A stretch of 31,151 nucleotides of DNA from Bodo saltans (taxonomy: Eukaryota > Euglenozoa > Kinetoplastea > Eubodonida > Bodonidae): the NCBI GenBank assembly GCA_001460835.1, contig CYKH01002241.1, forward strand, positions 1 through 31,151. Reading direction: 5' to 3'. This document shows positions 7,942-15,708 of the stretch, piece after piece. Under the pieces are notes generated by a model. The model was not told where the DNA came from, did not search any database, and saw only the letters and a list, made by a program, of their open reading frames with translations. Every line of letters begins with the position of its first letter. Within the stretch, counting starts at the first letter, position 1. The position numbers and the translations under genes were made by a program.

Positions 7942-9339
7942 ATGCTCCGAAGAGTAGTATCCCTCACCCGCACTCCGCTGCTAGTCGGCGTCGACGTCGC
8001 CAAACGCTCGCTGAACTTGCGTCCACAGTACGACCGCCGCTCATCCGGAGTTCATGATCACGCATCACGTGACAACGAGGACTTCCTCTACGAAGGCGAG
8101 CACCAAGTGATTCCTGGTGCCCACCCTCTTCCCATTTCGCATCCGGAGAATTTGATCACGCGACCGATTGTCTCGCCGTACGCACCGTCACCGCAGCGCG
8201 TTCACCCATACTTCACGGAGCCTATTCCCGAGCTTCCCCATTTTGACGCCTCTGTGCCCATCGTCTACACATACGGCACCATTAAGGAGACCATTATTGC
8301 CCCTGTGTACAACATAGCCGACGGTAGTGTGTCACACACGCGTGAATTAGACCCCTTTGTTTTTGGCCGATACCCAAACACAGAATTGCTGCACCGCAAC
8401 ACAACGTACTGGCAAGTTCGCTGTCAGCTGTTTACCAATGCATGGGACCACGACACTCGCGAAATTTGGCGTAAGGCCAAGAAGAATTGGCCGTCGACAG
8501 GTATGGGTCTTCCGCGTGTGAGTGACCGAAAAAATAGCCAGTTTTCGTGGGGTGGTCGCACCAGACCCTCGAAGCCATGGAACATGTTGATGCCGAAGAT
8601 GCCTGTTCACACCTGGCAGCTGAGCAATCGCATGATGCTCACATTGAAAATGCTTCAGGGAAAGCTTCAAGTAGTTGACAGACTCACCCTGGCAGACCCG
8701 ACGCAAGAAGCATTTCTTGACTTATGCAAACGTATGGAGTGGGATGTGAGACACAAAGGCGCTGGTGTGTTATTCATGGATGGCGGGTCTCGCCTGACCC
8801 CAAGTTTAGAATTTGACAGAGGCTTTTTCTTCGGTAGCTTCTACAACGGACGATGCAAGGTGGTTCGTCCTACGATCTTATGCGACGAGCCGTACGACTA
8901 CAACAAATTCAAATCAGATTTAGACTTCCGTGGGCCCAAGGGTCAAAAGAATCCCATTCCGATCAATCGCTTTAACGCATTTGATGCGCTTGAGCATAGC
9001 ATACTAGTCGTCACTGAGGGCGCCATTCAGCAACTGGAGCAGGAGATGATGCCAGACAAGTTGAAAATGCTCCCCCCTCATATTCGCCAGCAGTTGCCTG
9101 ACGTTGGCGCGCTGTCAGCGAGTGTATTGGGCGATGGTCCAGCGCCGCTGCTGCCTGTGGAGCTCGAAGCGGGTGCCCGTACCGAGGAAGCTGAGGCGCA
9201 TATGTACGAGCAGTATCTTGACAACCCATACAAACCGTGGGCGGATGAGCAAGAGGCGTCGTATGTGGTGGATGCCACGATGGGCAAGATTGAGCGCCGC
9301 GTTGGCGGCGAGAAAGCGTCGTGGTCGATGCTTGACTGA
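7942..9339 (+). CDS. MRPL4: mitochondrial large-subunit ribosomal protein uL4m
   Basis: The 465-aa product begins MLRRVVSLTRTPLLVG, a basic, Ser/Thr-containing presequence typical of mitochondrial import. The uL4 core lies at about residues 140-260: a FGRYPNTELLHRN segment (matching the RxDIL strand), a conserved loop with KKNWPSTGMGLPRVSDRKN and FSWGGRTRPSKPWN (the long arm that enters the exit tunnel), then MPKMPVHTWQLSNRMML and VVDRLTLADPT, as in bacterial L4. Bacterial L4 is about 200 aa, so the long N- and C-terminal extensions more than double its length, a known trait of kinetoplastid mitoribosomes. An in-frame ATG at 7807 is three bases after the previous stop, leaving no room for processing, so 7942 is preferred. 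Confidence 0.9.
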   Translation: MLRRVVSLTRTPLLVGVDVAKRSLNLRPQYDRRSSGVHDHASRDNEDFLYEGEHQVIPGAHPLPISHPENLITRPIVSPYAPSPQRVHPYFTEPIPELPHFDASVPIVYTYGTIKETIIAPVYNIADGSVSHTRELDPFVFGRYPNTELLHRNTTYWQVRCQLFTNAWDHDTREIWRKAKKNWPSTGMGLPRVSDRKNSQFSWGGRTRPSKPWNMLMPKMPVHTWQLSNRMMLTLKMLQGKLQVVDRLTLADPTQEAFLDLCKRMEWDVRHKGAGVLFMDGGSRLTPSLEFDRGFFFGSFYNGRCKVVRPTILCDEPYDYNKFKSDLDFRGPKGQKNPIPINRFNAFDALEHSILVVTEGAIQQLEQEMMPDKLKMLPPHIRQQLPDVGALSASVLGDGPAPLLPVELEAGARTEEAEAHMYEQYLDNPYKPWADEQEASYVVDATMGKIERRVGGEKASWSMLD

Positions 9340-9454
9340 TTCTGCGTTTTTGGACATCAGTTTGTTGTTGATGTGATGGCGGCTGAGTGCACCCAACCTC
9401 AAAAAAGGAAACATAATATGCAATCTGCGCGGTTGTGTTCTTTACACTTGAGGA

Positions 9455-9480
9455 TTGCCCCCCGTTTTTTCGAGCGAAAG
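9455..9480 (+). promoter_or_regulatory. candidate trans-splice acceptor
   Basis: TTGCCCCCCGTTTTTT is followed by AG at 9473-9474 and 9479-9480, about 30-40 bases before the ATG at 9512. Confidence 0.5.
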
Positions 9481-9511
9481 GTACACATTATAAAAAAGAA
9501 TTACACAACAA

Positions 9512-10108
9512 ATGTACACTGATGAAGAATTGGAGTTGCTTCGCAGCGATCCCGAACTCATTGCGCTGCAATACGATATTCGCAATGATCGTCTGCGTCA
9601 AGAAGAAGCCGAGGTGGCGGAGCTCGAACGGCAACGGGAGCTTGACGACGCAATCGAAAGTCCATTGCGCCGATTACGTGAGAAGGGCCGCGTGTGGGCA
9701 GAGTGGAGCGCCCAGTGGTGGGACCACACTGCATACGATCGAGCACTCCAGCAAGGGATCGAGCTGCTCGCCGAAGTGCTCCTGTGGGTAGAAGACGAGG
9801 AGTTGACGGAGCGTGAACGGTTTGAAGAGGAATGGCAGCGGGAATGGGAGCACATCCATCAAACAGAGCGAACGCGGTTTCGCGTCATCACGGAGTGGCT
9901 TACTGTCTGGGAGGAGGGGCGTGATACTCAGTGGGCAACCGAAAGACATGCACACACCTCCGCTGTGGAACGAACGCTGTGGTACATGAGCCACGGCGCT
10001 GCAGCAGACGCTGCTGAAATTGCAAAATGGGAAGAAGAGGAACGCACGATTACAGAAAGAATACAGGCAAAGCAAAAGAAGACCGGTGACAAGGCTTTGA
10101 ATGAATAA
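9512..10108 (+). CDS. Trp-rich acidic helical protein, function unknown (198 aa)
   Basis: A complete reading frame follows a good acceptor. The protein is almost entirely helical and dominated by Glu, Arg, Ala and Leu, with twelve Trp in 198 residues, several times the usual level. The Trp come in spaced or paired sets such as WAEWSAQWW (about 63-71) and EEEWQREWEH, then ITEWLTVWEEG, which would place them on one helix face. There is no signal peptide, membrane span or known domain. The EEW contexts recall the 509-aa protein at 3760. It lies between a mitoribosomal gene and a membrane-protein gene, which is not informative in a polycistronic unit. A coiled-coil or helical-repeat scaffold is the most that can be said. 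Confidence 0.7.
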   Translation: MYTDEELELLRSDPELIALQYDIRNDRLRQEEAEVAELERQRELDDAIESPLRRLREKGRVWAEWSAQWWDHTAYDRALQQGIELLAEVLLWVEDEELTERERFEEEWQREWEHIHQTERTRFRVITEWLTVWEEGRDTQWATERHAHTSAVERTLWYMSHGAAADAAEIAKWEEEERTITERIQAKQKKTGDKALNE

Positions 10109-10311
10109 GTCGGCCCTCTCGTTCAACCACTCAGCTGCTACCTGTCAGTTGTAAATTACACAACTTCCCAAAAAATTGCTTTTGCAAGTTTGGTGTGCGG
10201 TCAATTATCATTCTTGTGAGATCTCTCATATGTGTCTCATATGGTTGTTGAGGTGAGTTGTGAAGGTGACCGGATCCGCTTGCCCTTGTGGCACACACAC
10301 AAGTCACAAGA

Positions 10312-11253
10312 ATGTCCCCGGAACGCCGTGCCGTGTGCATGCCATTTTCAGGGGTTGCAGGTGCAATCCTAGTCACGTTCATGGGTGTGCTCTCCATCGT
10401 CATCTGCGTCGTCCGCTACCTATGGGAACATCGACGTGGGGAGGATCGCCGGCCGTTGCGTGTCTACGCGTACGACATGTGTAAAATTGCCATATCCCAA
10501 TCTGCAGCATGGGTGGTCAACCTCTGGATGACGGACCAAGCCTTCCAGGCGTTCTTAGCTCCTCAGGGTGTGGAGGGGGGTGATGAGCTCGGGGACATCG
10601 AGGGCATTGGGTGGTACACGGCTGTGTTCCTATTGGACTTCTTCTTAGGAGTGCCGTTGGGTATTTGGTTCGGCCGGCTCGTCAATCAGCAAGCAGAGGT
10701 GTGGTGGACGTCGTACCTCTCTGAGGCGCTACGCATTCAAACGCCAATCCCCCGTCGAGCACTTAGCGTTATGACATTAGATTCCATCGACGATGATGAA
10801 CTGTTTGACCTCACGTGCTGTGCAGAAGAAGCTCAAGATGTGCCTGCGAATGCTGATCTCCCGTGCCTGCCACGCTGGGCAGAGCAAAATCGAATCTACG
10901 GGAAGTACGGTCGGCTGCATTCTGGGAAATACGAAGAAGATTCGTTCATTGATGCATGGGGGCCTGCGCTCGATGGTTGGTGGTGGTGGTCGCAGACTAC
11001 GTCGTGGTCGCTTTGCGTTGCGGTCAGCAGGGCGGTATCAGGCTTCGTAATCGTTGTTGCTCTCCTCCTCTACAATGCACCTAGTAACCCAGTAGTACTG
11101 ATTGCAACTGCTGTGTCGAATATGCCGTTAACGTGTGCAGCAAAGCAGTGGCTCATAGCGGGAGCGTTTCGTATTGCAGTGGACGTACTACAGTATCTTA
11201 TCATCGATGCAGTGAACAAATTTCGAACCAAAGTTACGTACGAAGCCGTGTAG
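10312..11253 (+). CDS. STIMATE/TMEM110 family multi-pass membrane protein
   Basis: The 313-aa protein matches the STIMATE (TMEM110, vacuolar membrane protein) layout. A first membrane span lies at about 13-36. Then comes RPLRVYAYDMCKIAISQ, equivalent to the family's RPWRIWFLDTSKQ-type motif, followed by a Trp-rich helix, GWYTAVFLLDFFLGVPLG (family NFLLDATVG) at about 100-118, a polar loop with GKYGRLHSGKYEE, and two further spans at about 230-255 and 262-300. It ends DAVNKFRTK, like the family's basic tail. In animals STIMATE sits in the endoplasmic reticulum and supports STIM-dependent calcium entry at contact sites; yeast relatives are vacuolar. The loop at 145-205 is longer and acidic. Start: ATG at 10312; the GTG upstream is not used. 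Confidence 0.8.
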   Translation: MSPERRAVCMPFSGVAGAILVTFMGVLSIVICVVRYLWEHRRGEDRRPLRVYAYDMCKIAISQSAAWVVNLWMTDQAFQAFLAPQGVEGGDELGDIEGIGWYTAVFLLDFFLGVPLGIWFGRLVNQQAEVWWTSYLSEALRIQTPIPRRALSVMTLDSIDDDELFDLTCCAEEAQDVPANADLPCLPRWAEQNRIYGKYGRLHSGKYEEDSFIDAWGPALDGWWWWSQTTSWSLCVAVSRAVSGFVIVVALLLYNAPSNPVVLIATAVSNMPLTCAAKQWLIAGAFRIAVDVLQYLIIDAVNKFRTKVTYEAV

Positions 11254-11317
11254 AATACCTTACCAGAAATCTTAAGATTCTTTTGTTGTTTGTGTGTTTG
11301 CCTTGTTCGTTTCCAAA

Positions 11318-11343
11318 ACTGCTGTTGCTTTCATTTCCGTCAG
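11318..11343 (+). promoter_or_regulatory. candidate trans-splice acceptor
   Basis: CTGCTGTTGCTTTCATTTCCGTC is followed by AG at 11342-11343, about 66 bases before the ATG at 11410. Confidence 0.45.
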
Positions 11344-11409
11344 CTCTGACGATATTTCTGTGGAGGAGTACGGAGTAGAGGGGGACCACATCGCTCTTCC
11401 TCGTCACAC

Positions 11410-11838
11410 ATGAGACGCCAGAATGCTCCGTACTCACCGCTCAGGCCCACAACCTTCGAGGGCACACTTCAAGTAACAACCCTTCCACCGTCAAAGAGTG
11501 ACCCGCTTCATCGAGCGACACCAAAATATCGCGTCTTCACTGGGCAATGGCACAACAGCACCGATCGGCATCGAGTCCTTACTTTCCTCCGCATTGTTAT
11601 CAAAGATGATAAAGTTGCTCGCGTGACGAAGGTCTACTCGAAGGCACCGACCCAAAGCCAGCGACAGCACAGCGGATGCTTTCACGTAGATTGCACAACG
11701 GAGGAAGCTTCTCTGCGGCTCCTTCAACTGCACCGTGTTTTCATTTCCGCCAAAAACAGAATTTCAGTTTACGACCCTCGGAAGCTTCTCAGTCCGGATG
11801 AACGGCTAATTTCATTCGAGCCAAGCGAAGTCGACTAG
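11410..11838 (+). CDS. divergent RRM-like protein, member 1 of a local family (142 aa)
   Basis: Residues about 38-135 form a compact α/β domain with RRM-like order: strand YRVFTGQW (RNP2-like position), helix RHRVLTFLRIVI, strand VARVTKVYSK, strand SGCFHVDCTTEE (RNP1-like position), helix LRLLQLHRVF and strand NRISVYD. The FTGQW and GCFHVDC signatures are shared with the products starting at 12473 and 15709. The usual RRM aromatic residues are not all present, so RNA binding is inferred only from fold-like order. The first 37 residues are basic and Pro-rich. The three relatives lie within 5.3 kb on the same strand, which suggests tandem duplication and fast divergence. Confidence 0.65.
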   Translation: MRRQNAPYSPLRPTTFEGTLQVTTLPPSKSDPLHRATPKYRVFTGQWHNSTDRHRVLTFLRIVIKDDKVARVTKVYSKAPTQSQRQHSGCFHVDCTTEEASLRLLQLHRVFISAKNRISVYDPRKLLSPDERLISFEPSEVD

Positions 11839-12472
11839 CTGAAATCGAAGCCCACGCTAGGCATCGAACCCCTATTCCCCGCCCCATTCTTTCAATGTTC
11901 CCTTTCCCATTCACATTTTCACTTTAACTGGTTGAACAGTAATTAGAAGCTGTCAAAGCATCACCCGCTACAACACTTATGGTTTGTGCTTTGTTCTTTT
12001 TCTGTTCCTTTGTTTTTATTTTCTTTTCCTGCGATCCTATTGGCTTTCATTGATTTATTTGATTGCTTTTCTTTTATTTTTCTGGAGTGTGCCCCCTAAG
12101 CTCTGGAGCAGTTAACTGTTCATTAGCTTGACCTTTGAGGGCCGTTTTGCGAAGAGCCAAATAGATACTGAGATGCTTCAGGAAAGGTTTTTTCTGACGT
12201 CTTTCTCAAGGATTGCTTGGTACTCCAATTGGATGTTTGTCTTCGTTTCTTGTTTTTTTGTTTTTTTTCCTTGTACGACATCTACTTAGCGAAAGAGAAC
12301 GACCAGTCGCGGAAGCGTTGGCCAAAAACGGTTTTCTTTTCGATGTCCACAAAAAAATAAAAGAAGTAGACAACATTAGTGTGTGGTGAATTTGTGTATT
12401 TCTCATTCAAAATTCTTTGCCGATTTTTTTTTTTTGTAAATATCACTCTGAAAAGACACGTTTTTTTTAAAC
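11839..12472 (+). other. 634-base spacer, T-rich, no gene seen
   Basis: No supportable coding region is seen on either strand. It holds several long pyrimidine runs (around 11994-12080, 12237-12275 and 12424-12436), more than one acceptor needs. It probably contains the 3' UTR of the gene ending at 11838 and the 5' region of the next. A degenerate family member could hide here, but no GQW or GCFH motif is visible. Confidence 0.5.
12422..12455 (+). promoter_or_regulatory. candidate trans-splice acceptor
   Basis: A run of about twelve T at 12424-12435 and a pyrimidine-rich stretch are followed by AG at 12454-12455, 17 bases before the ATG at 12473. Confidence 0.45.
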
Positions 12473-12928
12473 ATGCGCTGGCGTCACGATCCTTACTGCC
12501 AATCCGGCGGCTTTCCGAGAGTGTTTGAAGGATATGTCTTTCTTGATCAACTCAAGACCACGTGCGATCCTCGACCACTCACAAAGCACAAGCTGTTTTC
12601 AGGACAATGGAGTATGTCAGCAACGACGCATAACGTAGCGAACTTTCTCAGCGCCATCACTGGTCACGAAACATTTCATGTGGAAAAAATCAAGCAGTGG
12701 AAAGAAGGAAATCCTAAATATCTTGGATGTTTCCATATCTACTGCGAGACCGAGGAGCAATTACAAGCGCTGTGCAAGTGGAACAAGATGTTCTCTATTG
12801 AGAACACCTTGATTGGAGTGCACGTGGAGGATCAGGACCCTCAAACTCATCCTCACTATCGTCGAATTACACTTGAAGCAGCAGGCAGCACCGCACGTCA
12901 CAAAACTCTCCTCAACAAACCCAATTGA
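12473..12928 (+). CDS. divergent RRM-like protein, member 2 of a local family (151 aa)
   Basis: The domain at about 38-140 has strand HKLFSGQW, helix HNVANFLSAI, strand FHVEKIKQWKEG, strand LGCFHIYCETEEQ, helix LQALCKWNKMF and strand NTLIGVHV. VEKIKQW and GCFHIYC are nearly identical to VEKIKQW and GCFHVYC in the product starting at 15709, and FSGQW matches FTGQW of the 11410 product. Near its end, GSTARHK matches ASVARHK of the 15709 protein, so homology extends beyond the core. The protein is little more than this one domain with a 37-aa leader (GFPRVFEG, also seen as GSPRVLSG in the truncated gene at 13093). RNA or protein binding is inferred from RRM-like order, not shown. Confidence 0.7.
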   Translation: MRWRHDPYCQSGGFPRVFEGYVFLDQLKTTCDPRPLTKHKLFSGQWSMSATTHNVANFLSAITGHETFHVEKIKQWKEGNPKYLGCFHIYCETEEQLQALCKWNKMFSIENTLIGVHVEDQDPQTHPHYRRITLEAAGSTARHKTLLNKPN

Positions 12929-12978
12929 CCCTTTCCTCCTTTCCTGATCCTTCGTTGAGAACGCCTGACGACACTTTC

Positions 12979-13007
12979 CACACACACACACACACTCTCT
13001 CTCTCTC
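12979..13007 (+). repeat. (CA)8(CT)n microsatellite
   Basis: Eight CA units at 12979-12994 run directly into CT units to 13007. The CT part forms the pyrimidine tract of the acceptor whose AG is at 13008-13009. Length variation here could alter splicing of the short gene downstream. Confidence 0.85.
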
Positions 13008-13009
13008 AG
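12995..13009 (+). promoter_or_regulatory. candidate trans-splice acceptor
   Basis: The (CT)n tract ends in AG at 13008-13009. A second, longer T-rich tract at 13024-13050 has no AG before the ATG at 13093, so the first is the likelier acceptor for a message starting there. Confidence 0.4.
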
Positions 13010-13092
13010 TCGTTAATTCACAAGTTGTGTTTTTTCTCTTTTTTTTTTCCAACGCTTCGTGCCGGGGAAAACGACTGCCTCCAATTTATCGC

Positions 13093-13350
13093 ATGAGGTC
13101 AGCTGGTTCTCCTCGCGTTCTCAGCGGCCATCACATTACCCTTCTCAATAATTCAGACCTCGCTGCCCCTATCGCATGGCCGATTGCCTTCCTTGATGAA
13201 AATACGTTCTCCGCTTGCACGACGATAATTCACAAGGCAAAAAACAATCGGCCCGACCCCAGCATCGTTTGCTTCATTTTACTTTGGTTCCTGCATGCAG
13301 TACAACGTGAGTGTGTGTATTTTTGGATGTTGTGTCACTTTGTTCATTAG
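13093..13350 (+). CDS. truncated member of the RRM-like family (85 aa), possible pseudogene
   Basis: The leader GSPRVLSG resembles GFPRVFEG of the neighbouring 12473 product. FLDENTFSACTTI resembles FLSENEPVCTLGTI of the 15709 product. DPSIVCFILLWFLHAV fits the first helix of the RRM-like domain. After this the similarity ends, and the frame closes at TAG within 15 codons. The VEKIKQW strand and GCFHVYC motif are missing, and neither is found in the other frames before the next gene. It therefore looks like a decaying or truncated duplicate. A GTGAGT at 13307 sits exactly where similarity ends, but no spliced continuation restores the domain. It may still be expressed as a short peptide. Confidence 0.4.
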   Translation: MRSAGSPRVLSGHHITLLNNSDLAAPIAWPIAFLDENTFSACTTIIHKAKNNRPDPSIVCFILLWFLHAVQRECVYFWMLCHFVH

Positions 13351-13444
13351 AGTGCTTCACCACATCCCATCTCTGTCCTACACACAACCGTTCAAAATAA
13401 TTACCTAACATCTGTTGACAAAAATGATAACGTAAATGATGAGT

Positions 13445-13463
13445 ATTTTCCTTTTCTGTTCAG
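13445..13463 (+). promoter_or_regulatory. strong candidate trans-splice acceptor
   Basis: ATTTTCCTTTTCTGTTC followed by AG at 13462-13463, 27 bases before the ATG at 13491. Confidence 0.6.
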
Positions 13464-13490
13464 TCTACACGCTCCCCTGGTTAAAACCAC

Positions 13491-15458
13491 ATGATGGACG
13501 TTGCTGAGCAAGCACGACTGTTCATGCAACAAACCCATCGTGGCGTTGATGACCTGATATCACAGCTGCAACAGGCACTTCGGGATGCTGAGCTCGAAAA
13601 ACAACGCTACGAACTGCTCTGCAATGAAGTCAAGCAACGTCAAGACCACTTCAGAGAATCTGCGAGCACACTCTCGCACACAAATCCACTATCGTCATCA
13701 TTGTCATCGTCTGTCACGTTCCTCGTCTCCGAGAAGCGCTTCGTCCTTCCAAGGAGTTACGTAGTCAACTGTCCAGACTCTATCCTTGCCGCACTGGTGA
13801 ATGGCAACACTTCGTGTCCGGTGGACATGTCAGAGTCTGGAGACATTCTTCTCCAAAATCGATCTAGAGATGCGTTTGAGGTGATTGTGAAGTACCTCGA
13901 ATATCGTTTTCATCGAGATCAGCAGTATCGCTCTAACGACCCGGTCGTCCATCGAGCATTCTCAAGCCAAATGCACCGTTTGTTCAGCACTCTTAGCCCC
14001 GCTGAGCTCCCCGTTGTGCGAGATGAGTCCATCTTCTACGCCCTTGATGAGCTAGCAGAGCTTGCCTACCGCCATGAAGTCTGCACCTTCCTGTGTGACT
14101 CTTCGTTTGGTGACAGTGTGGTCGAAGGCCATGATGATGATGGGAAACGATGGCAGGTGCTTCGTCCTCAAGCCTACAGCGTACTCTCGCCTCAGAACAA
14201 TGCAGCAAGTCGTGTATTATGTCTTGATGTACTCACAATGCCCTCACCTCCCTCGAATGTCAAGTCAACGCAATCACTCTCCTCGCCATCATCGTCGCCT
14301 CAACGACCCTCCTCAACGCACGTCACGTTCACCGCGTCGGTCCCCCACGGAACGACGTCGTACATGGTTGCGTTAGGCAACGAATCTGGCCAAGTAAGCG
14401 TCCTCGATGCGAATGGTGGGTGGCCATCAGTGTTTCAAGACTGCGGTCTTGATCACACAATCGGAAGTGCAGTCACTGGAGTGCTATGGGCAACAGCGTC
14501 GCCACTCGTCGTTGAGCGCAAAGTCAGTTCCGCCTCGTCTGTCCCATTGCCGCCATTGTACATTGCCCTGTTGCTAACCTGTGGTCGAGATCAGCACATT
14601 CACTGCTCACTCGTGCCATTGCACGGAAATTGTGACGCGAAACGAATTGCCACGCAGCCTGTTGGTGATTTGGAAGATCCTACGACGCTGGAAAGGCTGA
14701 CGACACAGCATGCAGTCAATGATCGATGCGTCTACTTTGCATCTGGCCACGCGACTGGAGCTGTGTGTCTTTGGCGACTGAGTTGGGCGTCATCTTCTGC
14801 GCTTGCACAACTGCTGCAAGAATATGCCGAATTCGAAAAGCTGCGAGTGATTCAACCGACACAGTCACCCGCCACAGGAATTCGTTGCATTGCGTTTCTT
14901 GCGTCATCAGCGATGTTACTCGTTGCTCAGGGATCCATTGTGGAGCGTTTCCACCACCCACTGCGTCGTGACAACGCATCGAGTTCAACCAAATTGCCAA
15001 TCATGAACGCCCATCAAAAGTCTGTGCGAGCGATCTGCGTCTCCGACTCTTGGATCGCGACAGGCTGCTTCGGGGGGAAAGTCTTTGTGTGGGATCGGAC
15101 CTCTGTCGAAGAGGTGACGCGCACGTCGTTGGCACTTATCCCTTCGACGGGCATTCAAAGCGTAGGGACGTGGGTTGCAAGCCTCCAGTTCACGTCTCCG
15201 CACTCCCATATGACGCTGCTGTGCATTGCGGCAGGAACATCACTCTACGTCACTGACCCACGGAATGGATCATTGTACCGGACTATAGATTTTGGGAAAA
15301 GTGCACACATGACAGATGCACTGCGTTGCTTCGCGTTGTTAGGCCCCTCGCGTCTCGTCACTGGATCATTCGACGGGACAGTTCTTTATTGGAGCAGTGA
15401 AGGGGGGCAACGAGGAGACGCTTGTCACTGGTGTTTGCGTCGTTGGACGGATGAATGA
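13491..15458 (+). CDS. KCTD-type BTB domain plus WD-repeat protein (655 aa)
   Basis: An N-terminal coiled coil (about 20-60) is followed by a BTB/T1 domain at about 75-140: VTFLVSEKRFVLPRSYVVNC, then SGDILLQNRSRDAFEVIVKY, which fits the KCTD/potassium-channel T1 pattern (strand, hairpin, L-x-R, F-x-I/D-R-D-x-F). The rest carries WD-like repeats, for example YMVALGNESGQVSVLD (about 290), VYFASGHATGAVCLWR (about 415), SWIATGCFGGKVFVWD (about 520) and SRLVTGSFDGTVLYW (about 620). BTB plus WD occurs in KCTD3/SHKBP1-like proteins, in which the BTB domain oligomerises or recruits cullin-3 and the propeller binds partners. Ser/Pro-rich linkers separate blades. It interrupts the RRM-like gene cluster but shows no relation to those genes. 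Confidence 0.8.
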   Translation: MMDVAEQARLFMQQTHRGVDDLISQLQQALRDAELEKQRYELLCNEVKQRQDHFRESASTLSHTNPLSSSLSSSVTFLVSEKRFVLPRSYVVNCPDSILAALVNGNTSCPVDMSESGDILLQNRSRDAFEVIVKYLEYRFHRDQQYRSNDPVVHRAFSSQMHRLFSTLSPAELPVVRDESIFYALDELAELAYRHEVCTFLCDSSFGDSVVEGHDDDGKRWQVLRPQAYSVLSPQNNAASRVLCLDVLTMPSPPSNVKSTQSLSSPSSSPQRPSSTHVTFTASVPHGTTSYMVALGNESGQVSVLDANGGWPSVFQDCGLDHTIGSAVTGVLWATASPLVVERKVSSASSVPLPPLYIALLLTCGRDQHIHCSLVPLHGNCDAKRIATQPVGDLEDPTTLERLTTQHAVNDRCVYFASGHATGAVCLWRLSWASSSALAQLLQEYAEFEKLRVIQPTQSPATGIRCIAFLASSAMLLVAQGSIVERFHHPLRRDNASSSTKLPIMNAHQKSVRAICVSDSWIATGCFGGKVFVWDRTSVEEVTRTSLALIPSTGIQSVGTWVASLQFTSPHSHMTLLCIAAGTSLYVTDPRNGSLYRTIDFGKSAHMTDALRCFALLGPSRLVTGSFDGTVLYWSSEGGQRGDACHWCLRRWTDE

Positions 15459-15478
15459 GAAACAAATCGATAGAATGT

Positions 15479-15496
15479 GTTGTTGTTGTTGTTGTT
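15479..15496 (+). repeat. (GTT)6 microsatellite in a 3' UTR
   Basis: Six perfect GTT units about 20 bases after the BTB-WD gene's stop codon, followed by an imperfect GATGTTG extension. Confidence 0.85.
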
Positions 15497-15708
15497 GATG
15501 TTGTGCATTGAGTTTCGACTTCTGTTGGGTGGAGGAGGTCCTTCTCGAAATATTTTTGGCTGAGCTTTCGTCTTGCTCTCCACCTTAATTCACACATAAA
15601 GAGAGACAAAGGCAACAACACACGCGTATTCTTGAGAAGAGCTAAAGAGACCAAAGGGTTCTCATTCATTATTATATTTCAACGTCGCTAAAAGTTTACA
15701 TTTGATAG

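Noticed and set aside
11858-11890. GGTTCGAT on the minus strand as a tRNA T-arm
   Set aside because: The flanking bases do not form a five-pair T stem and no acceptor or anticodon stem can be built.
13307-13350. GTGAGT...ATTAG as a cis-spliced intron in the 13093 gene
   Set aside because: Joining the ends gives a short tail without the family's VEKIKQW or GCFH motifs and soon stops; introns are very rare in kinetoplastids.
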